Shown here piece by piece: positions 44,098 to 53,944 of a stretch of 64,000 bases of DNA. Within the stretch, counting starts at the first letter, position 1. The number at the start of each line of letters is the position of its first letter. The notes under the pieces were generated by a model, which worked only from the letters and a program-made list of their open reading frames with translations, was not told the DNA's origin and made no database searches. Origin of the DNA: Citrobacter arsenatis (GTDB taxonomy: Bacteria > Pseudomonadota > Gammaproteobacteria > Enterobacterales > Enterobacteriaceae); contig NZ_CP037864.1 of assembly GCF_004353845.1 (NCBI RefSeq), positions 1,302,001 to 1,366,000 of the forward strand, written 5' to 3'. The translations under genes and the position numbers were made by a program.

Positions 44098-44976
44098 ATG
44101 AAACTGGGATTTATTGGCCTGGGTATTATGGGATCGCCAATGGCGATTAATCTGGCTCGTGCCGGACATCAGCTACATGTGACGACCATTGGTCCGGTTG
44201 CAGAAGAACTGCTGTCGCTGGGCGCGGTAAATGTTGAAACTGCGTGCCAGGTAACTGATTTAGCAGACATTATATTCATAATGGTTCCTGACACGCCGCA
44301 GGTTGAAGACGTGCTTTTTGGTGAACACGGTTGCGCTAAAACCTCATTGCACGGAAAAACAATTATCGATATGAGTTCTATTTCTCCTATCGAAACCAAA
44401 CGTTTTGCTAAGCAGGTTAATGAGTTGGGCGGAGAGTATCTGGATGCGCCTGTCTCTGGTGGGGAAATTGGCGCTCGCGAAGGTACTTTGTCCATTATGG
44501 TTGGTGGTGAGCCAGAGGTATTTGAACGGGTCAAACCGCTGTTTGATATTCTGGGTAAAAACATCACTCTGGTAGGCGGTAATGGTGATGGTCAAACCTG
44601 TAAAGTAGCTAACCAAATTATCGTTGCCTTAAATATTGAAGCCGTTTCTGAAGCGCTGGTATTTGCCTCTAAAGCCGGTGCAGATCCGGTCCGCGTGCGT
44701 CAGGCATTAATGGGCGGGTTTGCCTCATCGCGTATTCTGGAAGTACATGGCGAGCGCATGATAAAGCGCACTTTTGATCCTGGTTTCAAAATTGCCTTGC
44801 ATCAAAAAGATCTCAATCTTGCATTACAAAGTGCGAAAGCGCTTTCGTTGAATTTGCCTAATACAGCAACCTGTCAGGAATTATTTAATACCTGTGCTGC
44901 GAATGGTGGGAGCCAGTTGGATCACTCGGCAATGGTTCAGGCTCTGGAGTTAATGGCTAATCATAAATTGTCATGA
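44098..44976 (+). CDS. glxR: Tartronate semialdehyde reductase GlxR
   Basis: A 292-residue beta-hydroxyacid dehydrogenase, equal to E. coli GlxR. The nucleotide motif GLGIMG (7-12) is followed by the substrate signature DAPVSGGEIGAREGTLSIM and the catalytic Lys in GQTCKVANQI. It reduces tartronate semialdehyde to D-glycerate. A TTG two codons upstream is in frame; ATG 44098 is preferred, with AGAGG upstream. Confidence 0.96.
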   Translation: MKLGFIGLGIMGSPMAINLARAGHQLHVTTIGPVAEELLSLGAVNVETACQVTDLADIIFIMVPDTPQVEDVLFGEHGCAKTSLHGKTIIDMSSISPIETKRFAKQVNELGGEYLDAPVSGGEIGAREGTLSIMVGGEPEVFERVKPLFDILGKNITLVGGNGDGQTCKVANQIIVALNIEAVSEALVFASKAGADPVRVRQALMGGFASSRILEVHGERMIKRTFDPGFKIALHQKDLNLALQSAKALSLNLPNTATCQELFNTCAANGGSQLDHSAMVQALELMANHKLS

Positions 44977-45043
44977 TCGTTGGTATCGCTGCGATCCTGC
45001 AGCGATACATTTTAATCAGACACACTTTGGAAAGGTGCATGTC

Positions 45044-46294
45044 ATGAGTGAAAGAAATAAATCCGGTATTGAATACTGGAAGAAGATCGTCGTCGTAATG
45101 AGTCTGGGTTGGGTGGCGATATGGATTTATCGCACCGTATTAACCCCAATTTATCCTGAGATTCAGGCTTCACTGGGTAATGTCAGCAATGCAGAAATTG
45201 GTGCCATCGCCAGTTTCTATTTCTTTGCCTATTGCAGCATGCAAATTCCCTGCGGAATTTTGGTCGATAAGCTTGGCCAGAAAATTATGCTGATGTGTGG
45301 GTTTACGCTTTTTATTATTGGGACGCTCAGTATCGCAAAAGCTACTGGACTGGTGATGATCTATGCCGGTTCGCTGATGGCGGGGGCGGGTTGTGCTTCT
45401 TTCTTTAGTTCAGCGTATTCACTTTCTTCGGCAAATGTCCCGCAGGCTCGCCGCGCACTGGCAAATGCCATTATTAATAGCGGCTCTGCGATAGGGATGG
45501 GGATCGGTTTAATCGGTTCCAGCGTGTTGGTTAAAAGCATGAGCATGGCCTGGCAAAACGTGTTGTTCCTGGTTGCGGCTGTGCTGGTTGTGATGCTGTG
45601 CGTGTTTACTTTGGTTATCCGCGGTAAGGCAAAAAACGAAACGGCGGCACCAGACCAAAAAACGCAAACGGCAACGATGACAGAAGAGAAAAGTCCGCCG
45701 CTGTTTTCGGGGTTGTTATGTAGCGTGTATTTCCTCTACTTCTGTACCTGCTATGGCTATTACCTGATTGTGACCTGGCTCCCGTCTTACCTACAGACTG
45801 AAAGGGGATTTGATGGCGGCGCGATTGGGGTGGCCTCAGCGTTGGTCGCCGTGGTGGGGGTTCCTGGTGCATTGTTCTTTAGCCATCTGTCCGATAAGTT
45901 TCGCAACAGCAAAGTCAAAGTCATTCTTGGTCTGGAAATTATGGCCGCGGCAATGCTGGTATTTACGGTGCTATCACCGAATACCACGATGCTGATGGTC
46001 AGCCTGACTCTGTATGGTTTGCTCGGTAAAATGGCGGTGGATCCGATTCTGATCTCCTTTGTTTCTGAGCAGGCGTCTTCAAAAACGCTGGGCAGAGCAT
46101 TTAGTCTGTTTAACTTCTTTGGCATGAGTTCAGCGGTTATTGCGCCAACGTTAACCGGATTTATTTCTGACTTGACGGGTTCTAAAGAGATAAGCTTTGT
46201 CATCTCGGCTTGTCTGGTGGTAACCGGGACGCTTATTTTTGCTGGCGTTACGTTATATAAAAAGAAAGCAACACCGATTATTGCTTCTGCATAA
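45044..46294 (+). CDS. MFS transporter in the glyoxylate operon
   Basis: A 416-residue major facilitator with 12 predicted helices. The DKLGQKIML loop after helix 2, the central hydrophilic loop (about 195-220) and DKFRNSKVK in the second half fit the family, near the anion:cation symporters. ATG 45044 has AAGG 8 bases upstream; a GTG three codons earlier is possible. E. coli K-12 has only the small ybbV here, while Salmonella-type genomes have such a gene. From its place after glxR, uptake of glyoxylate, glycerate or a related acid is a reasonable guess, not shown. Confidence 0.82.
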   Translation: MSERNKSGIEYWKKIVVVMSLGWVAIWIYRTVLTPIYPEIQASLGNVSNAEIGAIASFYFFAYCSMQIPCGILVDKLGQKIMLMCGFTLFIIGTLSIAKATGLVMIYAGSLMAGAGCASFFSSAYSLSSANVPQARRALANAIINSGSAIGMGIGLIGSSVLVKSMSMAWQNVLFLVAAVLVVMLCVFTLVIRGKAKNETAAPDQKTQTATMTEEKSPPLFSGLLCSVYFLYFCTCYGYYLIVTWLPSYLQTERGFDGGAIGVASALVAVVGVPGALFFSHLSDKFRNSKVKVILGLEIMAAAMLVFTVLSPNTTMLMVSLTLYGLLGKMAVDPILISFVSEQASSKTLGRAFSLFNFFGMSSAVIAPTLTGFISDLTGSKEISFVISACLVVTGTLIFAGVTLYKKKATPIIASA

Positions 46295-46389
46295 AAATAT
46301 TATAAAAATTATTTGCATTATTTTAATTGTTTTTGTTCCACATAGCTAAACCCATTACAACGTTATCCGATACGTGACAAGAGGGATTT

Positions 46390-47850
46390 ATGGAACATCA
46401 AAGAGAACTATACCAACAACGTGGTTATAGTGACGACTTATTACCAAAAACGGCCGAACAACGGAACTGGAAAACATTCAACTATTTTACATTATGGATG
46501 GGTTCTGTACATAACGTACCTAATTACGTTATGGTTGGAGGGTTCTTTATATTAGGGCTTTCCACATTCAGCATCATGCTAGCTATTATTATTAGTGCCT
46601 TATTTATTGCGTTAGTTATGGTGATGAATGGTGCTGCTGGAAGTAAATACGGTGTACCTTTTGCAATGATTCTGCGTGGTTCGTATGGTGTACGTGGCGC
46701 GCTCTTCCCTGGATTATTGAGAGGGGGGATTGCAGCAATTATGTGGTTTGGTCTGCAATGTTATGCCGGATCGCTGGCATTTCTTATTCTGATTGGCAAG
46801 ATATGGCCAGGTTTTTTAACGCTGGGCGGTGACTTTACATTATTAGGTTTATCTCTACCGGGATTGATTACATTTCTTATTTTTTGGCTCATCAACGTCG
46901 GTATTGGTTTTGGCGGTGGTAAGGTATTAAATAAATTTACCGCTATCCTCAACCCCTGTATTTATATTGTATTCGGCGGAATGGCTATCTGGGCAATTTC
47001 CCTGGTAGGGATTGGACCGATTCTGGACTACATTCCTGGCGGTGTGCAAAAGGCGGGCAATAGCGGATTCTTGTTCCTGGTGGTGATTAACGCGGTGGTT
47101 GCGGTATGGGCCGCACCGGCGGTGAGCGCATCAGACTTCACGCAAAATGCTCACTCATTTCGTGAACAAGCGCTGGGCCAGACGCTGGGACTTATTGTTG
47201 CATACGTGCTATTTGCCATTGCCAGCGTGTGCATTATTGCTGGTGCCAGCATTCATTACGGAATGGATACGTGGAATGTGTTGGATATCGTACAGCGCTG
47301 GGACAGTCTGTTTGCCTCATTTTTCGCTGTTTTGGTTATTCTGATGACAACTATCTCAACAAACGCTACGGGTAATATTATCCCTGCCGGTTATCAGATT
47401 GCCGCAATTGCCCCCACTAAATTAACGTATAAGAATGGTGTATTGATCGCCAGTATTATTAGTTTGCTGATTTGCCCGTGGAAATTAATGGAGAATCAGA
47501 GCAGTATTTATTTGTTTCTGGATATCATTGGTGGGATGCTTGGCCCCGTTATTGGCGTTATGTTAGCCCATTATTTTGTCGTTATGCGTGGTCAAATTAA
47601 TCTTGACGAGTTATATACCGCCAGCGGTGACTACCAATATTATGACAATGGATTTAACCTGACTGCATTCTCCGTAACGTTAGTCGCTGTAATTCTTTCG
47701 CTGGGTGGTAAGTTTATTCCATTCCTCGAGCCGTTATCGCGAGTGTCGTGGTTTGTTGGGGTTATTGTCGCTTTTGTGGCATATGCCTTACTGAAAAAAA
47801 GAACGGTTGGACAACCAGCCGCAGTACAGAAATTTACAGGCCAGATGTGA
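46390..47850 (+). CDS. allP: Allantoin permease AllP (YbbW), NCS1 family
   Basis: A 486-residue, 12-helix transporter of the NCS1 family, very close to E. coli YbbW (484). Family motifs WMGSVHNVPNYVM near the N-terminus and GIAAIMWFGLQCYAGS in helix 3 are present. The likely substrate is allantoin, imported with a proton or sodium ion. It precedes allB by 74 bases, so uptake and the first hydrolysis are encoded together. Confidence 0.92.
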   Translation: MEHQRELYQQRGYSDDLLPKTAEQRNWKTFNYFTLWMGSVHNVPNYVMVGGFFILGLSTFSIMLAIIISALFIALVMVMNGAAGSKYGVPFAMILRGSYGVRGALFPGLLRGGIAAIMWFGLQCYAGSLAFLILIGKIWPGFLTLGGDFTLLGLSLPGLITFLIFWLINVGIGFGGGKVLNKFTAILNPCIYIVFGGMAIWAISLVGIGPILDYIPGGVQKAGNSGFLFLVVINAVVAVWAAPAVSASDFTQNAHSFREQALGQTLGLIVAYVLFAIASVCIIAGASIHYGMDTWNVLDIVQRWDSLFASFFAVLVILMTTISTNATGNIIPAGYQIAAIAPTKLTYKNGVLIASIISLLICPWKLMENQSSIYLFLDIIGGMLGPVIGVMLAHYFVVMRGQINLDELYTASGDYQYYDNGFNLTAFSVTLVAVILSLGGKFIPFLEPLSRVSWFVGVIVAFVAYALLKKRTVGQPAAVQKFTGQM

Positions 47851-47924
47851 TGAAATCAGTACGCGCCTTTTATTAAAAGTGCGTTATTTATAAAAACTAT
47901 CTGTATCCATACAAGGAGTTTGTT

Positions 47925-49286
47925 ATGTCTTTTGATTTAATTATTAAGAACGGTACTGTTATTTTAGAAAATGAAGCTCGCATTATTGATATTGCCGTCC
48001 AGGCAGGAAAAATCGCCGCCATTGGCGAGAACCTGGGTGAGGCGAAGCAGGTAATGGATGCGACGGGCCTGGTGGTTTCACCCGGCATGGTTGATGCGCA
48101 TACCCATATCTCTGAGCCGGGCCGTACGCATTGGGAGGGGTATGAAACAGGGACTCGTGCAGCGGCCAAAGGTGGCATCACCACAATGATCGAAATGCCT
48201 CTCAACCAGCTGCCAGCGACGGTGGATCGTGAAACCATCGAACTGAAATTTGATGCGGCGAAAGGCAAGCTGACCATCGATGCAGCACAGCTTGGTGGTC
48301 TGGTCTCTTACAACCTCGACCGTCTGCACGAACTGGATGAAGTCGGTGTCGTTGGTTTCAAATGCTTCGTTGCTACCTGTGGCGACCGCGGAATCGACAA
48401 TGATTTCCGTGACGTTAACGACTGGCAGTTTTACAAAGGTGCGCAGAAGTTAGCAGAAATGAACCAAACGGTATTGGTGCATTGCGAAAACGCGCTCATT
48501 TGTGACGAGCTTGGTGAGGAAGCTAAACGCGAAGGCCGCGTGACAGCACATGATTATGTGGCCTCACGTCCGGTATTTACCGAGGTGGAAGCTATTCGTC
48601 GCGTGCTATATCTGGCGAAAGTCGCCGGTTGTCGCCTGCACGTCTGTCATATCAGCAGTCCGGAAGGCGTAGAAGAGGTGACCCGCGCCCGTCAGGAAGG
48701 TCAGGATGTGACCTGCGAATCGTGTCCACATTATTTCGTGCTGGATACCGATCAGTTTGAAGAGATTGGTACGTTGGCCAAATGTTCTCCACCCATCCGC
48801 GATCTGCAGAACCAGCAGGGTATGTGGGAAAAACTGTTTAACGGTGAGATTGACTGCCTGGTTTCTGACCACTCTCCATGCCCTCCGGAAATGAAGGCCG
48901 GCAATATCATGCAGGCGTGGGGCGGTATTGCCGGACTGCAGAGCTGCATGGACGTTATGTTTGATGAAGCCGTGCAAAAACGCGGTATGTCCCTGCCGCT
49001 ATTCGCTAAATTGATGGCAACCAATGCCGCAGACATTTTTGGTCTGAAGCAGAAAGGTCGTATCGCCCCGGGTAAAGATGCTGACTTCGTCTTTATTCAA
49101 CCGGACAGCAAATACGTTCTGAAGAACGAAGACCTGGAATATCGTCACAAAGTGAGTCCGTATGTTGGCCGGACGATTGGCGCACGCATTACGAAAACTA
49201 TTCTGCGTGGTGATGTTATCTATGACATTGAGCAGGGTTTCCCGGTTTCGCCAAAAGGTCAATTTATCCTTAAACATCAACAATAA
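47925..49286 (+). CDS. allB: Allantoinase AllB
   Basis: A 453-residue amidohydrolase, equal to E. coli AllB. It hydrolyses allantoin to allantoate. Metal ligands are in DAHTHISEPG (His59, His61), the bridging carboxylated Lys146 is in GFKCFVATCGD, and further His residues are in VHCENA and VCHISSP. The final Asp is in SDHSPCPPE. It starts with ATG after AAGGAG. A hairpin separates it from ybbY. Confidence 0.97.
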   Translation: MSFDLIIKNGTVILENEARIIDIAVQAGKIAAIGENLGEAKQVMDATGLVVSPGMVDAHTHISEPGRTHWEGYETGTRAAAKGGITTMIEMPLNQLPATVDRETIELKFDAAKGKLTIDAAQLGGLVSYNLDRLHELDEVGVVGFKCFVATCGDRGIDNDFRDVNDWQFYKGAQKLAEMNQTVLVHCENALICDELGEEAKREGRVTAHDYVASRPVFTEVEAIRRVLYLAKVAGCRLHVCHISSPEGVEEVTRARQEGQDVTCESCPHYFVLDTDQFEEIGTLAKCSPPIRDLQNQQGMWEKLFNGEIDCLVSDHSPCPPEMKAGNIMQAWGGIAGLQSCMDVMFDEAVQKRGMSLPLFAKLMATNAADIFGLKQKGRIAPGKDADFVFIQPDSKYVLKNEDLEYRHKVSPYVGRTIGARITKTILRGDVIYDIEQGFPVSPKGQFILKHQQ

Positions 49287-49300
49287 TGTGATGTGAATTA

Positions 49301-49323
49301 ATGCCCGTCGTGTCGGCGGGCAT
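49301..49323 (+). terminator. Stem-loop between allB and ybbY
   Basis: Stem ATGCCCG / CGGGCAT with a 9-base loop, followed by TCCTATTTT. It may reduce read-through into ybbY, whose ribosome site lies 10 bases on. Confidence 0.6.
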
Positions 49324-49343
49324 TCCTATTTTAAGGTATGAAT

Positions 49344-50642
49344 ATGCTTCCTGTTATTAACCGCGAAAGTTTGCTATCTGGCTTTCAGTGGTTTTTCTTT
49401 ATTTTTTGCAATACGGTCGTGGTCCCGCCAACGCTGGTGTCTGCTTTTCATCTCCCTGCCAGCAATCTGCTAATGCTTACGCAGTACGCGTTTTTAACGA
49501 CGTCGCTGGCCTGTCTTGCGCAGGTCATTTGTGGCCACCGTCGCGCCATTATGGAAGGACCGACCGGTTTATGGTGGGGCACCATTCTGACAATTACCCT
49601 GGCGGAAGCGTCACGCGGGACACCGCTCAATGATATCGCCACCAGTCTGTCGGTTGGGATAGTGATTTCCGCTGTGCTGACGATGATTATCGGTTTTAGC
49701 GGCTTAGGACACAGGTTGGCCCGGCTTTTTACCCCGACAGTCATGGTCTTTTTTATGCTGCTGCTCGGTGCGCAGCTGACTACCATCTTTTTTAAGGGCA
49801 TGCTGGGTTTGCCCTTTGGCATTGCTGATACCAGCGTCAAAATTCAACTGGCGCCCTTTAGCCTGGCTGTGGGCGTGATGTGCTTCATCCTTGCGATGAT
49901 TATCTTTTTACCGCAGCGGATTTCGCGTTATGCCCTGTTGGTAGGGGCGGTAGTGGGGTGGGGACTTTGGCGACTGTGTTTCCCATCAGCATCCCTGCCA
50001 TCCAGCGAATTAAGCTGGCAGTGGTTCCCGTTAGGTAGCCATGGCAAACTGTTACCGGGCATTATTCTGACGGCGGTTATCACCGGTCTGGTGAATATCA
50101 GTAATACCTATGGCGCGGTGCGCGGCACGGATGTTTTTTATGTGCAGCAAGGCTCCAGCAGTTCGCGCTATCGTCGCAGCTTTATCATTTCCGGCTTTAT
50201 GACGCTGGTGACAGTACCGTTTGCCGTTATTCCATTTTCACCTTTTGTCTCTTCTATCGGCCTGTTGACACAGACCGGCGACAGCTCGCGTAAATCATTT
50301 ATTTGCGGCAGCGTATTATGTTTATGCGTGGCGATAGTGACGCCGCTAACCCGCTTATTCTGTGCTATTCCGCTGGCGATCAGCAGTGCCGTGATGCTGG
50401 TTTCTTACCTTCCGCTGCTTTATTCCGGACTGGTATTTAGTCAGCAAATCACATTTACCGCACGGAATATTTACCGACTGGCACTCCCGCTATTTGTCGG
50501 CATTTTTTTGATGGGGTTGCCTCCGGTTTATTTACAAGATCTTCCGCTGACTATTCGACCATTACTGAGCAATGGTTTGCTGGTGGGGATTTTACTGGCG
50601 GTGCTTATGGAAAATCTCATTCCATGGGAACGCATTAAATAA
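49344..50642 (+). CDS. ybbY: NCS2-family purine/xanthine-type permease YbbY
   Basis: A 432-residue transporter with 12-14 hydrophobic segments, close to E. coli YbbY (433). NCS2 traits are FFFIFCNTVVVPPTL near the N-terminus and the signature NISNTYGAVRGTDVFY near residue 255. Two ATGs two codons apart are possible; AAGG at 49333-49336 suits the second (49344). The substrate is unproven, probably a purine or ureide. It is followed by glxK. Confidence 0.9.
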   Translation: MLPVINRESLLSGFQWFFFIFCNTVVVPPTLVSAFHLPASNLLMLTQYAFLTTSLACLAQVICGHRRAIMEGPTGLWWGTILTITLAEASRGTPLNDIATSLSVGIVISAVLTMIIGFSGLGHRLARLFTPTVMVFFMLLLGAQLTTIFFKGMLGLPFGIADTSVKIQLAPFSLAVGVMCFILAMIIFLPQRISRYALLVGAVVGWGLWRLCFPSASLPSSELSWQWFPLGSHGKLLPGIILTAVITGLVNISNTYGAVRGTDVFYVQQGSSSSRYRRSFIISGFMTLVTVPFAVIPFSPFVSSIGLLTQTGDSSRKSFICGSVLCLCVAIVTPLTRLFCAIPLAISSAVMLVSYLPLLYSGLVFSQQITFTARNIYRLALPLFVGIFLMGLPPVYLQDLPLTIRPLLSNGLLVGILLAVLMENLIPWERIK

Positions 50643-50663
50643 CATGATTAAAAAGGATTGATG

Positions 50664-51812
50664 ATGAAAATTGTAATTGCGCCAGATTCATTTAAAGAGA
50701 GCTTAAGCGCCGACCAATGCTGCCAGGCAATTAAAGCCGGATTTTCAGCCATATTCCCGGAAGCGGAATATATTTGTTTGCCGGTTGCTGATGGTGGAGA
50801 GGGGACCGTTGATGCAATGGTGGCGGCTACAGGGGGAAAAGTAGTCTCTGTGGAGGTCTGCGGACCGATGGGAGAACAGGTCATGGGATTTTATGGCCTG
50901 ACAGGTGACGGAAAGACAGCCATTATTGAAATGGCGGCCGCGAGTGGACTGATGCTGGTCGAACCGCAGGCGCGCAATCCTCTCCTGGCTTCAAGTTACG
51001 GCACCGGTGAGCTGATTCGTCATGCGTTGGATGCCGGTATTCGTCATATTATTCTGGGTATTGGCGGAAGTGCCACTGTTGATGGCGGTATGGGGATGGC
51101 CCAGGCACTCGGCGTGCAGTTTCTTGACGCGCAAGGGGCGTCATTGAGTGCGGGGGGCGGTAGCTTGTCTCGCCTTGCGAGCATCGACTTGCAACAGTGC
51201 GACCCGCGGCTGAAAACATGTCGCATTGACGTTGCCTGTGACGTGGATAACCCGTTGGTTGGCCCGCGCGGTGCAGCAAGGGTATTCGGCCCGCAGAAAG
51301 GAGCGACGCCTGAGATGGTTGAGACGCTGGAGGCAGGGTTACTCAATTATGCTCGTGTGCTGCAAACGCTGACCGGTGAGGATGTTGCTCAGGTTGCGGG
51401 CGGTGGGGCAGCCGGAGGAATGGGGATTGCTGCGGTTATCTTCCTGCATGCCAACCTGAAACCAGGCATTGAGATTGTGCTGCAGGCCGTTCAACTGGAT
51501 CAGTCCATCAAAGATGCATCGCTGGTCATCACCGGTGAGGGACGTATTGATTCGCAAACGGTCGGCGGTAAAGCGCCAATTGGCGTAGCGTCGGTGGCCA
51601 TGCAGCATAACGTTCCCGTTATTGGTATCGCTGGGGTGTTGGGGGAAGGTGTGGAGGTGGTCCACGATCATGGCATTGATGCGGTATTCAGTATTTTGCC
51701 GCGGCTCGCCCCGTTGGCGGAAGTGCTGGCGAACGGCGAATCCAATCTTTATCACTGCGCGCGTAATATCGCTTGTGCGATGAAGCTGGGCCAGGTGGTA
51801 AATCAGCGTTAA
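50664..51812 (+). CDS. glxK: Glycerate 2-kinase GlxK
   Basis: A 382-residue glycerate kinase of family 1 (E. coli 381). It phosphorylates the D-glycerate made by GlxR. Conserved blocks MKIVIAPDSFKESLSA, PVADGGEGTVDAM and GIGGSATVDGGMGMAQALG are seen, plus VITGEGRIDSQT in the C-terminal part. Three start codons follow one another; ATG 50664 has AGGA six bases upstream and is the family start. It ends the gcl-side operon. Confidence 0.95.
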   Translation: MKIVIAPDSFKESLSADQCCQAIKAGFSAIFPEAEYICLPVADGGEGTVDAMVAATGGKVVSVEVCGPMGEQVMGFYGLTGDGKTAIIEMAAASGLMLVEPQARNPLLASSYGTGELIRHALDAGIRHIILGIGGSATVDGGMGMAQALGVQFLDAQGASLSAGGGSLSRLASIDLQQCDPRLKTCRIDVACDVDNPLVGPRGAARVFGPQKGATPEMVETLEAGLLNYARVLQTLTGEDVAQVAGGGAAGGMGIAAVIFLHANLKPGIEIVLQAVQLDQSIKDASLVITGEGRIDSQTVGGKAPIGVASVAMQHNVPVIGIAGVLGEGVEVVHDHGIDAVFSILPRLAPLAEVLANGESNLYHCARNIACAMKLGQVVNQR

Positions 51813-51816
51813 GCAT

Positions 51817-51843
51817 AAAAAAAGCCACGGTATAAACCGTGGC
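51817..51843 (-). terminator. Intrinsic terminator of the allDCE operon
   Basis: On the minus strand, stem GCCACGG / CCGTGGC with a 6-base loop is followed by TTTTTTT. It lies about 50 bases after the allE stop in the gap to the convergent glxK. Confidence 0.88.
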
Positions 51844-51891
51844 AAAACCCAACATAGCTAAATAAAAAATTATCAGGCGGGCTGTACGCCG

Positions 51892-52677
51892 TTAGATCTC
51901 AACATCCCGGTTGCAATCTTTGGAATAGATATAGCTGAATGCTTCACCGCGACCCACGCCGTATCCGGCCTGCAGGGAATAAGCGCCCATAAAGATGTAA
52001 TCGCCTTTTTTCACTGGGATCCACTGATTATCGAGGTTATATACTCCCTGGCCTGAAAGAATATAAGCCCCGTGTTCCTGCACGTGTGTTTCGATATAAC
52101 CATGGCTGGCGCCTGGCTCAAACGACAAAATGTGCATGTTCATATCGAAGCCCAACTCTTTAGGCAGAAAATCCAATAGGATCACGTCATCCATGCCTTC
52201 GTAATGGATGCGTTCTAACTGATTAGCGTTACCGGAGACCAGCCACGGCGAATGCCCCGCTACAGGTATGTAACGACGTTTGTATAAAAACAGCTGGCTG
52301 TCTTCTGCCTGGGCATTGCTAAAGGTGAGCATCTCGCCTGGCGGGCAATACAGGTATCCACCCTGAGTTAAAGCGAACGTTTTACCTTCCGCTTTCGCCT
52401 CAATTTTACCGGAAATAACGTAAACGAACGTTTCAATACCCTCGCCGCCGAAGCCACTCTGGTTACCACCGTTCTGATGTACCGTCACCAGATAATCAAC
52501 AAACGACGCGCCCAGTTTAGGCGTTGAGAGGATGGTGACGTCACAATTTTCAAAACCCGGGATGATGTTTTTAACCAGTCCATCTGGGGTTAAGAGGGCG
52601 AAGTTACCGTGTTTTATAATGGCGCGGTTAGCCAGTAAATCATCGCGGTAACCCGTGACGTTATTCAGATATCCCAT
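51892..52677 (-). CDS. allE: (S)-ureidoglycine aminohydrolase AllE (YlbA)
   Basis: A 261-residue bicupin enzyme, equal to E. coli AllE. It releases ammonia from (S)-ureidoglycine to give (S)-ureidoglycolate. The C-terminal cupin carries the metal ligands in FEPGASHGYIETHVQEHGAY. The frame opens 9 codons upstream inside allC; ATG 52677 (MGYLNNVTGY) with AAGGAG before it is the family start, 10 bases past the allC stop. Last gene of allD-allC-allE. Confidence 0.95.
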   Translation of the reverse strand: MGYLNNVTGYRDDLLANRAIIKHGNFALLTPDGLVKNIIPGFENCDVTILSTPKLGASFVDYLVTVHQNGGNQSGFGGEGIETFVYVISGKIEAKAEGKTFALTQGGYLYCPPGEMLTFSNAQAEDSQLFLYKRRYIPVAGHSPWLVSGNANQLERIHYEGMDDVILLDFLPKELGFDMNMHILSFEPGASHGYIETHVQEHGAYILSGQGVYNLDNQWIPVKKGDYIFMGAYSLQAGYGVGRGEAFSYIYSKDCNRDVEI

Positions 52678-52687
52678 TGTTGACTCC

Positions 52688-53923
52688 TTATTTCTGCCAG
52701 GCAAGTTGATGAAGCATTAATGCCAGAGTTTTGACCCCTTCGGCAAGGTCGTTAATATTTGTGCGTTCAGCGGGGTTGTGGCTGATACCGTTAATACTGG
52801 GAATAAAAATCATGCAGGTCGGCACACGAGGAGCGAAAATCTGTGCATCGTGGCCCGCGCCGCTGTGCATTACCCGATAGTTCAGTTGTTCTTTTTCACA
52901 CAATTCGGTGAGAGTGGCGACCAGGTTGCTGTCCATCGGTACCGGCGTTTCGTCCATCCACAAATCGATATCAATGCCGATATCCATTTCATCACAGATG
53001 GCGCGCATGTCATTTTCCAGTTGCTGAGTAAAATCACGCAACACGTCGGCGTCGGTATGACGACAATCGATCGTGAAGGTCGTTTTTCCTGGCACCACGT
53101 TGACGGTGTTTGGCTGTGGTTCAACTTTGCCAAAGGTCAGGACCAGAGGATCGCCGTGCATTTTGGCTTTCTCAATGGACTGGCTGCAGATGCGGCTGAA
53201 GGCGTAAACGGTGTCGCGACGATAGCTCAGCGGCGTTGTACCCGCATGGTTGGATTCGCCGTTCAGCGTTACCGTATAGCGACGTTGCCCGACAATCGCG
53301 TTGACGACCCCTATTGACTGACCGTTACTTTCGAGCACGCACCCTTGCTCGATGTGCAATTCAACGAAGGCTTTAATGTCCGTGCGTGCGTGAAGCGGTT
53401 CTGCGGGGAGGGTAAAGCCGCAGGCGTTCATTGCGTCAACAAAACGGGTGCCTTTCGCGTCCTGGATGTTACGGACGTCATCAGGATTTGCCAGTCCAAA
53501 AATGTTTTTGCTGCCCCAGAAGACATACGGGAAACGGCTGCCTTCCTCTTCCGCCATGGAAACGATTTCGACCGTTTTCAGCGGTGCGCCATAGGTACTC
53601 TTAAGCCAGTCAATCGCGAGCCAAGCCGCCAGCGCACCAAACTGACCGTCAAGATTGCCGCCATTGACGACGGTATCAATATGCGAGCCGCTTAAAATTA
53701 CCTGTTCCGGGGATTCGCTCCCGCGCAGGCGGCCGTACAAATTGCCCACTTCATCAAAGCGCGTTTCCAGGCCACTGGCATCCATACGCTTTTTAAATTG
53801 CTGTTGTGTTTCAAGCCATTCAGGCGAATACAGCAAGCGCGTCATCCCACCGGTAGGATCTGCGCCAAAGGAAGAGAGCCAGGGAAGGGTTTCTTCTATT
53901 GCGTGACGAAAATGGTTGATCAT
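52688..53923 (-). CDS. allC: Allantoate amidohydrolase AllC
   Basis: A 411-residue M20-family enzyme, equal to E. coli AllC. It degrades allantoate to ureidoglycine, CO2 and ammonia. The binuclear metal site is seen in GSHIDTVVNGG (His81), NLDGQFGAL (Asp92) and AEEEGSRF (Glu126, Glu127), with further ligands in VELHIEQG and near the C-terminal NGISHNPAE. A GTG-free ATG six codons earlier is in frame; ATG 53923 (MINHFRHAIEE) fits the family. It lies 21 bases after allD. Confidence 0.96.
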   Translation of the reverse strand: MINHFRHAIEETLPWLSSFGADPTGGMTRLLYSPEWLETQQQFKKRMDASGLETRFDEVGNLYGRLRGSESPEQVILSGSHIDTVVNGGNLDGQFGALAAWLAIDWLKSTYGAPLKTVEIVSMAEEEGSRFPYVFWGSKNIFGLANPDDVRNIQDAKGTRFVDAMNACGFTLPAEPLHARTDIKAFVELHIEQGCVLESNGQSIGVVNAIVGQRRYTVTLNGESNHAGTTPLSYRRDTVYAFSRICSQSIEKAKMHGDPLVLTFGKVEPQPNTVNVVPGKTTFTIDCRHTDADVLRDFTQQLENDMRAICDEMDIGIDIDLWMDETPVPMDSNLVATLTELCEKEQLNYRVMHSGAGHDAQIFAPRVPTCMIFIPSINGISHNPAERTNINDLAEGVKTLALMLHQLAWQK

Positions 53924-53944
53924 ATGAAATTCCTGTTTCAATAA

